From positions 2,998,146 to 3,062,145 of the forward strand of contig JAQFVV010006199.1 of NCBI GenBank assembly GCA_028023455.1: a stretch of 64,000 bases of DNA, in the 5' to 3' direction. A program made the translations under genes and the position numbers. Below are positions 24,520-34,859 of the stretch, piece by piece. Numbering within the stretch: position 1 is the stretch's first letter; each line of letters starts with the position of its first letter. The stretch is from Epiperipatus broadwayi. Lineage: Eukaryota > Onychophora > Udeonychophora > Euonychophora > Peripatidae. The notes beneath the pieces are model-generated. The model saw nothing but the letters and a program-made list of their open reading frames with translations. It ran no database searches and was not told where the DNA came from.

Positions 24520-25953
24520 TTAATGAGAGTTTGTGGATGAGATTATGAATTTTTTGCAGGGTGAAAGTTGAGACTGCATGGAGGGACAATCCGTTGAGCC
24601 TAGATGGATGGCGCATCCCTCAATGCTGGCACATCCCTCAATGCTAATGGTGACTGTCTTGCCACCCCAAAAAATTTTAGAGCACATTGAGTTAAGTTTG
24701 TTTTCAAATTTTTTTGTTAATTTAACAATTGGTAAGTAATAGTTGATTTTAGAAAAAAGGACTTTGTTTAATATGGTTACCTTTCCATGCAGTGAAAGGT
24801 ATATTTTGGAGAGAGATGTTGTTATTTTATTAGCTGAATTTAATATGTCATTTTGAATTAGTGAGGTGATGGTGGCTGGGGGTTTATAAAATGGTATTCC
24901 AAGGAAGTTTTGCAGCTCACCCAGAAAGGTGCTGTTGATTCTTTTTCCATTTGAAATTTTCCATGTCGCCAATTTTTGGAGGTTAAAGATAAGTTTATAT
25001 TGAGAAGTGTATTTGGTTAGTATTTCGTAGAGGGGAGGAAGATATTTGTGTGAAGGTAATATTATGAGTATATCATCCATGTATGCCAATACTCCTACTT
25101 CTTTCTTTAGACAGGGCACATAGACGCCAGGCAGTTGCCTTTGGATGTCAACAAGGAGAGGGTTAATGTATGCTGCAAATAGGAGAGCACTGCCCTGTGG
25201 GATGGAGAGTGTAGGTTTGAAGCAACTGGAAGTGTTCCCATTTAGAGATATCATTATTTGGCAGTTACTGAGCAGGTTGTCAATGATTTGTAGGAAGGGA
25301 TTAGGTACGGAGTATTCTGCTAGTGTTTTGAGAAGAAAATTGGTCCTGACAGAATCAAACGCTGCAGCTATATCAAGTTGTATGGCAATTGGTTTTGTCT
25401 TTTTGTAAGTCCTAAGGTAGTTTACAAGGGTTTTAACTTGAGCCATGGCTAGGATGGTGGATGAACCTTTTTTTGCATATTGTGCATTGGAACGGTGTTT
25501 TAGTATGCATTCTTGGATTGAGTCTTTTATAATGGACTCTATGATTTTTATCATGAAGGGAGTCATTGAAATTGGTCGAAGACTTGAAAGTTCTGTTGGA
25601 GATTTGTTCTTTTTGAGGAAGGGAACCATTGCTATAGGGTAGAGGTTTGAAATGTTTTTCCTACCCTCGTCCAGATAGTCAATCATTTGTGCTATTATTG
25701 GAATAGAGAACTGGCTAAGATGGGAGATGAGAAAATGAGGAATGTCATGAATACCTGGATGTATTCTGTCTGGAAGTGATGCTAATTTGTTGTGTATTAT
25801 TTTGTGTGTGATAGTGTGAGGGTCTGCAGTTTCAGATTCATTCCAGGTGGTTGTTGGTGGTTCTTTCTCAGCTTGTAGGGAGTCCTGGAAGTGTTGTTTG
25901 ATTCCCTCTATCATTTGCGGTCCAATCCAGGATTGACCTTTGTGAGTGATCAT
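24520..25953 (-). CDS. LINE ORF2 reverse transcriptase region
   Basis: 477 open codons. Known RT motifs are in order: LRPISMTPF at residues 125-133, IQLDIAAAFDSV at 191-202 (first catalytic Asp), IPQGSALL at 251-258 and AYMDDILII at 290-298 (catalytic Asp pair). After this come the thumb-like KIYLSLHGKVTILNK and a WGG box. Most LINEs carry FADD; YMDD here is uncommon and worth noting. The nominal start is not biological: the frame is cut upstream by the 160-bp duplication, and its first 50 residues lie in the duplicated unit. The C-terminal 40 residues include a short repeated SIEGCA and probably follow a frameshift. Confidence 0.85.
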   Translation of the reverse strand: MITHKGQSWIGPQMIEGIKQHFQDSLQAEKEPPTTTWNESETADPHTITHKIIHNKLASLPDRIHPGIHDIPHFLISHLSQFSIPIIAQMIDYLDEGRKNISNLYPIAMVPFLKKNKSPTELSSLRPISMTPFMIKIIESIIKDSIQECILKHRSNAQYAKKGSSTILAMAQVKTLVNYLRTYKKTKPIAIQLDIAAAFDSVRTNFLLKTLAEYSVPNPFLQIIDNLLSNCQIMISLNGNTSSCFKPTLSIPQGSALLFAAYINPLLVDIQRQLPGVYVPCLKKEVGVLAYMDDILIILPSHKYLPPLYEILTKYTSQYKLIFNLQKLATWKISNGKRINSTFLGELQNFLGIPFYKPPATITSLIQNDILNSANKITTSLSKIYLSLHGKVTILNKVLFSKINYYLPIVKLTKKFENKLNSMCSKIFWGGKTVTISIEGCASIEGCAIHLGSTDCPSMQSQLSPCKKFIISSTNSH

Positions 25954-26113
25954 GTATTATTTTGTGTGTGATATTGTGAGGGTCTGCAGTTTCAGATTCA
26001 TTCCAGGTGGTTGTTGGTGGTTCTGGCTCAGCTTGTAGGAAGTCTTGGAAGTGTTGTTTGATTCCCTCTATCATTTGCAGTCCAATCCAGGATTGACCTT
26101 TGTGAGTGATCAT
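25794..26113. repeat. 160-bp tandem duplication inside LINE ORF2
   Basis: Copies at 25794-25953 and 25954-26113 differ at only a handful of bases. Because 160 is not a multiple of three, the duplication shifts the reading frame: the endonuclease-side frame runs through the upstream copy, and the reverse-transcriptase frame starts in the downstream one. The same peptide MITHKGQSWIG can be read in each copy, one base out of phase. Confidence 0.9.
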
Positions 26114-26164
26114 GTTTGGTACATTTTTATTTTTTGTGGTTCCAAGAGCCCAGCGAATGTATCC

Positions 26165-26512
26165 TTAAGTCCAACAGTGCTGAGACTCCAGGTATAGTTT
26201 AGCTCTTTTGATGGAGAGGTATTCGGCAAGTTTTATTTGTTTACTTTTGTATTGTAGTTTGAGTGCTATTATATTTTTGATGTTTGATGTATTACTTGGG
26301 ATTTCACTGAGTTTGGTGTTTATTTCCATTAAATCCTTCATCAATCTTACTGGACCTTTGAGTTTCTGAGTGTAATTGCTAATTAGAGATTGCAGGATCT
26401 CAATGAATGAAAACCAAGCAACCTCTGTGGGAGTTATTAAGATATTTATTTTGAGGAAGTAAATGTAGGCTTCAGAGATGATAGCTTCTGTTGCTGTTGT
26501 GTGTGTGATCAT
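26165..26512 (-). pseudogene. LINE ORF2 linker between endonuclease and RT
   Basis: This is in the same frame as the endonuclease segment upstream (27211-26618), separated from it by two nonsense codons. It is followed by another nonsense codon and then, still in frame, by the upstream copy of the 160-bp duplication. Charged, helix-like composition including LKLQYKSKQIKLAEYLSIKR is typical of the EN-RT linker in this class, though it has no motif of its own. Confidence 0.65.
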
Positions 26513-26617
26513 ACATATTGTTTTGGGCTGGATTCTCCAGTATATAAAGTCTTATCTGGTGTGATATCGATGAGTTGTGCAAGGTAACCTGAGAAGGATG
26601 TAATTTGTAGCTTTGCT

Positions 26618-27211
26618 TCAATTTGAAAATGTAACTCGGGAGAGTAGTAGAACAGATCTATCAGAGTTCTGGTATTCTGAGTATAGAAGGAGAAAGATCC
26701 TGGAGGTAGATCCCTCCCCGCACATGAGAATTTTGTTAATTAGGTGTAGGTAGTTGTTGTTGAAGTTGGTGTAACTGATATTAAAGTCACCAAGCAGCAG
26801 AATAGGGGCTAAGTTAGAGTGTAGGACCATGTTGATCATCTGTACTATGTAGTGGTAGTTGGTGGTTGAGTTCTGGGTATAAATGAATACAATGTTTAAA
26901 ATAAAATTGTTATAGTTAACTTTGATTATCATTATGTTATTATCAAGATACAGGATATTAAAGTCATTTGGTGGTGATTTTCTATTGATAATAATACCTA
27001 TTCCTCCGGAGGCTGTGAGAGCTGTGGAGAATTTTAGAAAGCCATAGTTTTCAAGCCCTTCAGTAATTGTGTAGCTTGAGTTTACATGGTATTTTGTTTC
27101 TGCCATCAGGAATATGTGAGGAGAGTTGGAGTTTATCCATTGCCTGATGGCATGTATGCGTTGGGGAGAGTTAAGGCCTCTCACATTAATGCTTACTATT
27201 TTGATTGACAT
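26618..27211 (-). CDS. LINE ORF2 N-terminal APE-type endonuclease
   Basis: 197 codons starting with MSIKIVSINVRGLNSPQRI, a plausible true ORF2 start. APE motifs are visible: the Asn in INVRGL (residue 9), the Glu in MAETKY (about 38), a GGIGIII strand (about 69) and GDFNISY (about 141). The family's terminal SDH motif is not seen: the best aligned position reads NSDRSV near residue 183, so the catalytic His may have been replaced by Arg, or the region is too decayed. The domain nicks the target DNA. It starts 67 bp after the end of ORF1. Confidence 0.8.
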   Translation of the reverse strand: MSIKIVSINVRGLNSPQRIHAIRQWINSNSPHIFLMAETKYHVNSSYTITEGLENYGFLKFSTALTASGGIGIIINRKSPPNDFNILYLDNNIMIIKVNYNNFILNIVFIYTQNSTTNYHYIVQMINMVLHSNLAPILLLGDFNISYTNFNNNYLHLINKILMCGEGSTSRIFLLLYSEYQNSDRSVLLLSRVTFSN

Positions 27212-27278
27212 AATTGTTGTATTATCTTTGGAGCATTGTACAAAGTGTACTATGCATTACTTATTTTGTTTGTGGATG

Positions 27279-28887
27279 TTATTGTTCTTGGAGTGGTGAG
27301 GACCAATACGCTATGAAGTCATTTGATTTGTTTGGGTATTCAAGAAGTGTGACTTTTTCGTGGCTACTAGGTAAGTTGATGTGCGATTTTCCATCTTTTG
27401 TGGAGTATGTGTCATTTTCTATGAGCTCTGATTCATGTATAGACTGTCCTTTCTTTTCAGGTGATAATACGCTTTCTTTCCTTCTCTTATTATTGTTATC
27501 TTTGGATGGAGAAGGGTCAATGGGTAGGATAGGTTTTGTATTTTTTGGGTTGATGTATGTGTCTTCATCTGAGCTTGGACTGCTGGAGAGGCTGTGTTTT
27601 TTCTTATTATGTTTTCTCTTTTGCTTTTTATCCCGGATTGGATGTTGCAGAACATTGTTTGAGTTTGTGCAAGATGTGTTTTGTTGATAGATTATTGTGT
27701 CATCAGAATCTGTAGCACTTTCTTCATTGAAATCATTATTGTTGTTTGTTAGAGTTGTGATATTTTTATCATTATTAGTTTGCCCTTGCTGATTTGGAGT
27801 GTGTAGTATATCAAGGTTGTAAGTGTTTGATTTTATTAGGGTTGAGGGGTTGGGTATGAGAGGGTCACTGGTGAGATTGAGTGGTGTGATCCTTGTTTTG
27901 GTGACTGGTAGTATTATATCCATTGACTTGTGTTGTTGTGGAGAATGCATGATAGTTGGACTTAAGGTGTTGTTATAGATTGCACTGGTTTGAGTTCTAT
28001 TTATGTCTAATGATTGAGTTGTTTCTGGATTTTGTTCAGATCTGTTTGGTTCTGTGTTTTCTGTCTGCATGGGTTCAAGTTGGATTAGGTTTTCAATGAT
28101 CACCTTTGTTGTTGTTGTGTTTGATTATGTGGATTTCTTGAAACATTTGTGAATCTTGTTTTTCTTGGATCTGCAGTTTTTGTAGATCCTTGCCAGACAG
28201 TCCTTGATTAGGTGAGAGCGTTCAAGGCAGTGAAAGCACTGTGGTGGAATGCCACGGAGTGATATTACCATTGGGGATCCACATGCATGAACCTCAGTAG
28301 GAATGTCTGTGGAGCTGACTCCATTCTTCAGGGTGATGGTGGATGTGGCTGTGTTAGTTGGAATGAGGTTATTTAAGTATTCAAATTTCCTGATTTTGCC
28401 ATATTTCTCAAGTATGGACTGTAGTTCAATGTGATTGAAATTGATAATACAGTTCTTTATGATGTCGTGTAATGTGGCAGGTCTGTTGTTATCAATTGTT
28501 ATTAAATTATTGTCATTAAGAACTCTGATGTTATTTTTGAAAGAGTTTTTTCCTCCTCATGTTTTGAATTCCGTTATTATGTATCTGTCATTGGGGTAAG
28601 TGAAAATTCTGTTAATGCTTGTTGCTATGTTTTTTTCCGTTACCATATTTATAAAATTCTCAAGTGGGAATTTGAAGAGATTGCCATTTGTGTCTGTTGT
28701 TGTTAGGATGAATGTTTTATCATTAGTGTAGTTTATAAAAGATTTCATTAATTTATCTGGAACAGAATTGTTAAATTTAGTCTTGGTAGGTTTGTTCATT
28801 ATCCTGTATTGGGTTTGTGTTCTAAAATTATGTATAATTTGGATGTCTTCTTCTGCATCTAGATTAATAATGCTTAGTAATGGGCTG
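27279..28887 (-). pseudogene. LINE ORF1, gag-like protein with zinc knuckle
   Basis: One frame runs from about 28887 to 27279, interrupted by only two nonsense codons (at 28557-28559 and 28125-28127). The segment 28799-28557 is followed by sequence reading SILEKYGKIRKFEYLNN, which suggests an RNA-binding fold. Then comes CFHCLERSHLIKDC at 28197-28238, a perfect C-x2-C-x4-H-x4-C zinc knuckle. The C-terminal 270 residues are polar and low-complexity (N, T, S, K) and end near EYPNKSNDFIAYWSS. ORF1 proteins bind element RNA. The two stops make this copy defective in cis. Confidence 0.75.
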
Positions 28888-29164
28888 TTGTCTGATTAGG
28901 GTTTAGTTCATTTTGGGAAGAGGAAAATGATGTATGATAAAGTGTTTCAGCATAAGATTTATTTGATTTTGGTAAGTTTTTTATTTCCGTTTTATTTTCA
29001 TTCTGAAATTGTTCTGTATGATCCATTTTTGTTTGTTTGGGATCTGTAGTTTTCCAATTTTTATTATTTAGTGGATCGCTACAATGTGACTGCTCTGTAG
29101 CAGTTTTGCTTAACGTTTGATTTGTAGCAGAATCGGTGTTAAAATTGTTGTTGGAACTTTCTGC
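28874..29164 (-). pseudogene. LINE ORF1 N-terminal segment, frameshifted
   Basis: About 96 codons are open in a different frame from the rest of ORF1. They are polar, with NKSYAETLYHTSFSSSQ near the end; a SYAETL-like motif precedes the RNA-binding region in many gag-like ORF1 proteins. A frameshift near 28880 joins it to the next segment. No in-frame ATG lies at the very beginning, so the true start is uncertain. Confidence 0.55.
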
Positions 29165-29174
29165 TTAAGCAATT

Positions 29175-31090
29175 AATTCCCAGTATTTCCTTTATATTAT
29201 CCAGGTTAAATTAGCTGTAGAAATAAATTGATTTGATCATTTAGTTTAGAATTATTAAAAGAATCTTAAAAGTTAAAATAGCTATTTATTTTGAGGTTTA
29301 CTTATAGACGCTTGCCTAGTGATTAATTAAGTGTTTCACTAGATTTTGATAGTGATATAAGATAGGCAGAGGGCAAAATGCCCCAGAAAGTAATCTATAG
29401 TACTAGCCTGACATTCTAATGCTGTATCTTGGTCCAATAATTGTTATATTTATGCCAAAAGAAGAAATTGTATATCAGATAAAGTTCTTGCTTCTTTCTT
29501 TTTTTTTAATGAATATTTTTTTATTTGTTGCTATAGTGATTCTTTTCCACTGTTTAAACCTCCATATGCTAACTTAAAAACCTTCAACACAAAAATTGTT
29601 GATTTTTTAAGTATTAAAAAAAAGATAAAATTAAAATATATATATAGAAAATCAGTTTTGCAGTTCACAAAAATAAATAAATAAATAAATAACAAACAAT
29701 AAAATTACATCCTAAACAATTGCCAAATAAAAATACAATCTAAATATATAAAAGCAATTTATATGCTAATATTTATATAATATCTATATACACACATATA
29801 TATGAATTTATATATCACCATTGCCATTTAAATTCCACAATCACTAAAAAATGCATATACCAAAATAAAAATAAAATAAAAATGAACTAAATAACGATAA
29901 CAACTAACAACAACAAACTATATACAAACCCCTACGTCTAAGCCAAATTAAAGAATTTTTTTTAAAAACATAAATGGCACTTTAATGGAAAGGGTGGATC
30001 TTTCCACCTTTTAAAATATATATCAAAAGCTAAACTAATTAATATAATAAATCAATTCAAAATTAAAAACTGATCAACATCAAATTAAAAATTCGCATCA
30101 ATGGTTTTTCTGCCAAGATGGACTTCTTAAATAACACAATATATATTGAACTAAAGTGAAAAATGAATTGAGATAAGAATATAATTTGAAAAGATATATA
30201 ATACTTAATTTACATAATTCAAATTAACATTATTAATATTAAAAAATGTCTTAATAAAATTATAACTTCAACTTCATATTATTTACTCAAAAAGATTCTT
30301 TATTTTTTCTTTTCATTTTTTTCAAAGAAGATAACCTTAACTTGATCAAAATAAACCTTATGATCTATATGTAGTGCAGAACTAAGATGCTTATTTTTTT
30401 ACTCCATTTTATGAACTCTCATTTTTTCATTTGAACTAAATTACTTTCACCTGTATATAATTTTTTTTTACAAAAATAAAGAATAATGTAAATATATCCT
30501 GAAATAGTATTCTCATTTTTATATTATTTAATTAATCATTACTTTTACTCCATGTTATTTATTATTATTATACATTATAATTTTTTAAAATTTTATAAAA
30601 AGATAATTTAAAAGACAAATAAAATCATAATGTTTTTAATAACCCTTTTGAAATATTCTTATTCTTGTTATATTAATTATTTAACAAAATATTCTTAATC
30701 AATTTGTCAAAATAGTCTATACTAAAGGCATCATTATAAATTTTTTGAAGTAAAACTATACATTTTAAACTATTTAGCTCTTTATTTTTATAACGAAAAT
30801 TATTACAAATATCAAACTGATACATATCGGCCAAATAGTAATTTTTAAACTCTTATCTTTTAACTAATGATTACATAAAATATTTTTTTAAATCTTTACT
30901 ACCAATCAATCCAAAATTTTAATTGAATAAATTCAATCCTTCTCTTTCCAAAATAAGTTTTTAAATTTAATCCTTTCTATTGCAAATAAATAATTATTTA
31001 TCAACATGCCAAACAAAGAATTTTAAATATTCACATTTATTATCAAGAATTGTTTTTCCATGTAATTAATATAAACTGAACAACCAAAAA
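29175..31090. other. AT-rich stretch without a recognisable gene
   Basis: No open frame resembles a known protein. The first 100 bp may still belong to the 5' untranslated part of the LINE. Only short simple repeats (AAAT and AT runs around 29640-29810) are visible. Confidence 0.6.
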
Positions 31091-31093
31091 AAG

Positions 31094-32275
31094 GGTAATA
31101 CAGCATCTATTGATCCACACTGTCCGATGGCGCTATTGCTAGTGAAAAATGAATAGATATAACGTTACTGGGCTGTTTTTAAAATTTTGTTGATTTATGT
31201 TTTGAATTTTTGAATTTACTTGATTTTTTTTTTTTTTTTGTAACCAGTTTGATGTATATTTCTTAAAAATAACAAAAAAAATGGGTGGGGGAGGGTTTGG
31301 CCTTTTTAAAAATATTCTGTCTTTTTACTTTTTTTTTTTTTAATTAGAACAAACATTTCTTTTTGTCCAGTCTTTATTTATTTTTTTTAAGAAACTTTTT
31401 TTTTTTTATCGAGAAACAAGGCTTTCTAGACAGACCTCTCTAAGACCTGTTGCCATATTCCTTATGGTGTTTCGACACCTTTCCAACTCAGCTGTAATAT
31501 GCTTCACTGTAAGGTGATCCCAGCTTCAAGAATAAATTAGCCATACTGCTTGTGAAAAACTGATTCCCAGGCAGCCCTTAAAGCCCATTCCATGAGTGAA
31601 TGGAACACCTTGGTCGACAATGACGCACTTGACATTCCATTTCAGATGTTTGACAATGCTTTAATTTCATTAAACCACCACAAAGACAGTTTTTCTGGGT
31701 GGGTCAAATATATATATATATTTTTTGGGTTGAAGGAAGGCCAGCACATCTGCTTCTAAAAAGCAAGTCAATCTCAAAACTACATCACTGAATGGTCATC
31801 TGCTATTGAACTGTTTTGATCTCGAAAAAGTCTCGGAAAGTGCGCAACTTGATCGTGAACTTTGCCAAATCGTGATTTACACTCCTCATTTAGTGAATTT
31901 TGACCCCTGACAATGAAAGTAGGGGCATTTGAGAATTCATTACAATTTTTATAAACTCACATCAATTATAATACATTGAAGCAAAAAAAAAAAAAATCCG
32001 TTCTAATATAGTTTTCATCATTACAAATACAGAAACCTTCATCTCATATGCTGTACAATAGTCAAGAGTAATGTCTATAGAGAGTGTTGCATACTCATCA
32101 CTAATAATGTTTAACATATTAGAGATGTTAGGGTAAGGGTGCACTTTAACATCTTAGTGTTTGAACAGTTTACAGGCTGTAAGATCTATGAACGGCCTTG
32201 TAAATAGCATATTCATGTGCTTTAGCATAAAAACAGCGCCATCAGATGGTATGGATCAATAGATACTGTATTACC
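31094..32275. mobile_element. DNA transposon with about 45-bp terminal inverted repeats
   Basis: The left end GGTAATACAGCATCTATTGA and the right end, read in reverse complement as GGTAATACAGTATCTATTGA, are followed by further matching sequence up to GATGGCGCT. This gives inverted repeats of about 45 bp at roughly 80 percent identity on a 1182-bp element. The flanks are A-rich (AAAAAAAG and AAAAAAGG), so a target duplication of 8 or 9 bp is possible but unreliable. The interior (about 31390-31900) is less AT-rich than its surroundings and may be a decayed transposase, but both strands are full of stops and no catalytic motif could be found. The superfamily is undetermined. Confidence 0.65.
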
Positions 32276-32800
32276 AAAAAAGGTAATCTATTATCCAACC
32301 ATTTTTAATTTTTAAAATTTACCACTACAGTAAAATATACAAAATTCTCCAATAACAAAAGCAATTTCTCTTTTTTTCCAGAAAAAATTCGTTACTAGAC
32401 AGTAAAAAAATAATAACATCAGTACTGCATAATCTATTAATACATTAACACATATTTTTAACATCAAATCTACCAATATCTAATTAATTACCTTACAGTT
32501 TAAGAATTTTAACTATCAAAATTTTAAAAAAAAGAAGAAACAATATACTTAACAAAATTAACAAATCCTTTTCAAAAGTGATTAAAATAAACTAGAAATT
32601 CTTTCAACAATACTATTAGTAAAATCAACAAATACATTTCAAAATATAATCTTTTTAATAAATTTTAATATTTATAAGCATCTTAGCAGTATTCACCATT
32701 ACTTAATAATTTATTTTACTTCTAAAAAGATTTTCCCCCACAATAACAAAAATGACCAATTTTGTTTTGTTGAGAAATATATATATATATATACACACAC

Positions 32801-34850
32801 AATGCTTTGAATTAAGTCAAGCAACATTTTAAAGTGAAATTGTCAGAGCAGATTTTAATGCAAGAAGTGAAATATGACTAAAGAATGAAACTGCCGAAAA
32901 TAAATTTGTTTATAAAAACAGAAAAAAAAAAGGATTGAAACATGAAAAATTTGTGAAAAAAGGAAAAATGTTTATTATGAATATTTTTTACGTCTAAACT
33001 GAAAATGGTTATAAAAAAAAGGTGAAAGCTACAAAAGAATTTCATTATGTTTTGGTAACACAAAATATGTAGAGTGAATGTAGAAAATACTCAATGATTA
33101 GTGAGACGTAAATCTAAAAAAGATATAAAAATAAAGCTATTAAGAAAAAAATGTATTAATCTATCTCATGATGTTTCTTATCTGAAAATATATACTTCTT
33201 AATTTAAACTAGAACTGGAAAATTATTTTAAAATATTAGCAGACTAAATCATGGATCAGATTTATAGAAGAAAACAAAATGTTTAAAAATATGTTAAAAA
33301 ATTGCATAATAACATTGAAAAGATATGTGTTTAACAATAAAAAGAAATTTTATAATTTTCTTATACTAAATGTTTTTTATATATGCAAGTAGAGGAATTT
33401 GAACTTAGGAATTTTCAATCTATATTTATCCTCGAGAGAAATTTTCAATCTATATTCATCTCCTCGATGTATATTGGGGATTATTTATCTTTTTAACATG
33501 TATGTGGTCATAGTATCAATTATTTAAGATGAAGTGGAAAATGAATATAGACTGAACAATTCTAAGTTCAAATCCTTCTACTTGAAATTATTATAAGAAA
33601 CTGTATATAACAATAAAAACAAGAGTACAAAATAGTTTTTGTTATTAGAACAATATCTTTTAAAATTCTAAATATTTTAAATAAAGAAATGAGATCTACA
33701 TTTAAATGTATAAAGAATATGATGGTTCAGAAAATAATAGATTTATTATAAATATTTTAAAAGATTTAGATGAAGAAATAAGAAAATTGTTAACAAAATT
33801 ATATACTATATTATTTAATGATAAACAATATACCAAATGATTGGTAGAATGCTGTAATGATTAAAAAAAGTGAAAATGAAAATATTAAAAATTATATATA
33901 TCTCAGATATCTATCATTTTAGATGTTCTCTAAGATCATTTCAATTCATCTTCACAAAAATTTATATCTAAGCCAACTAACAAGAAAGTCAGATTTAGAA
34001 GTACAGTAGTTAAAACACTTTAGGTCACATATAAGTATTAAGAAAAGTCATAAAAGAACAAATAAATATTTTACATAATATTTTTAGGTCAGGAGAAGAC
34101 ATTTAACACTATTGGTAGGTTATAAATAGTATTAAATTCTAAATAACATATCATGCAACAAAAATGATTAAATTGCTTGGTATAATTAGGAAGATAAGTA
34201 ATTACATCTTTCAAAATGTTTTTCACAATAATTTGTAGAAAGTATTTTACACATCATAACAGGAAACTAAAAAAATAAATATAAATGAATAAATTTTTAA
34301 CTCATCTAGTTTTTTTTAAGAACACATTAGAGTTTAAGAAAATGTTATAAAGGCTGTCTGATAATATTAGGAATGTAGAATTAGGTATAAATGTAAAAAA
34401 CACTTTAGTAATGTTCAATAGGTTTTCAAAATAGGGAGAAATACTGATTAATTGTAATGAATTAGAAGAGGTTAACAATTATAAATACTGTAATCACATT
34501 ATTACTATAAATGACAAGATAATAAAAATAATAATAATAGAATTAAACTTAGATGAAGTATTTTTAATAAAAATAATATCAAAAAAATATACTTATGAGT
34601 ATAATGAAGGAATGTTTTAAATAAAAGCCTTTTACCAGTAACAATGTATTATGTCTCAATAATGTATATTGGAGTTAACAAAAAGAGATCTTAAATTAGA
34701 TCCTAGAGATTGTATAAGACCTAAAAACAGTCCATAATAGAAGTTTTAGAAATTTTCTGATATTTAGTAAAGAAAATCTGTGGTTTAAAGACATTGGATT
34801 AATTTTAAAAAACTTTTAGCCTAGAATTGATTGATAATAAATGGAAGTTT
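32801..34850 (+). pseudogene. Ancient decayed RTE-type LINE copy
   Basis: Fragments in shifting frames align in order with the younger RTE element at 40-42.6 kb. Near 32852: DFNARSEI, then KNETAENKFVYKNRKKKG and KMFIMN (younger copy: GDFNARIG ... LYIMN). Near 33755: ILKDLDEEIRKLLTKLYT (younger: ILNEAGEEIKKFLAKLYS). Near 33830: IPNDW-NAVMI. Near 33920: MFSKIISIHLHKNLY. Near 34385: ELGINVKNTLVMFNRFSK (younger: GLKINVKKTKVLFNRFSQ), then ELEEVNNYKYC. Many stops and frameshifts are present, so this is a long-dead copy. It is interrupted by the tRNA-like inverted repeat at 33386-33590. Confidence 0.75.
33386..33590. repeat. Inverted repeat with tRNA-like B boxes
   Basis: Arms at 33386-33425 and 33544-33585 are reverse complements. 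Each includes AAGTTCAAAT followed by CC or TCC and CTACTT, resembling a B box. Between 33500 and 33580 an A-box-like TGGTCATAGTATCA lies about 55 bases before the plus-strand B box. An approximately 30-bp tandem (GAAATTTTCAATCTATAT-type) lies at 33409-33468. It probably represents SINE heads placed head to head inside the RTE relic. Confidence 0.45.
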
Positions 34851-34859
34851 GGATTTTTT

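Larger units (their letters stand above)
23620..29175 (-). mobile_element. Near full-length L1/Tx1-like LINE, copy C
   Basis: A two-ORF non-LTR retrotransposon of about 5.5 kb. ORF1 (29164 to 27279) has a zinc knuckle, followed after 67 bp by ORF2 (27211 to about 23820) with APE-type endonuclease, reverse transcriptase and a C-terminal CCHC motif. GC content is visibly higher than in the flanks. It is inactivated by scattered nonsense codons, a 160-bp internal duplication and at least two frameshifts. Such elements copy by target-primed reverse transcription in the nucleus. The exact ends and target duplication could not be placed. The two fragments at 9.74 and 19.2 kb belong to the same family. 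Confidence 0.85.

Noticed and set aside
25145-25642. Two plus-strand frames within the LINE
   Set aside because: Antisense to the RT domain, with no family features.
27214-27687. 157-codon plus-strand frame rich in Ser, Phe and Leu
   Set aside because: Lies antisense to LINE ORF1; composition mirrors the Asn/Lys/Ser-rich ORF1 tail.
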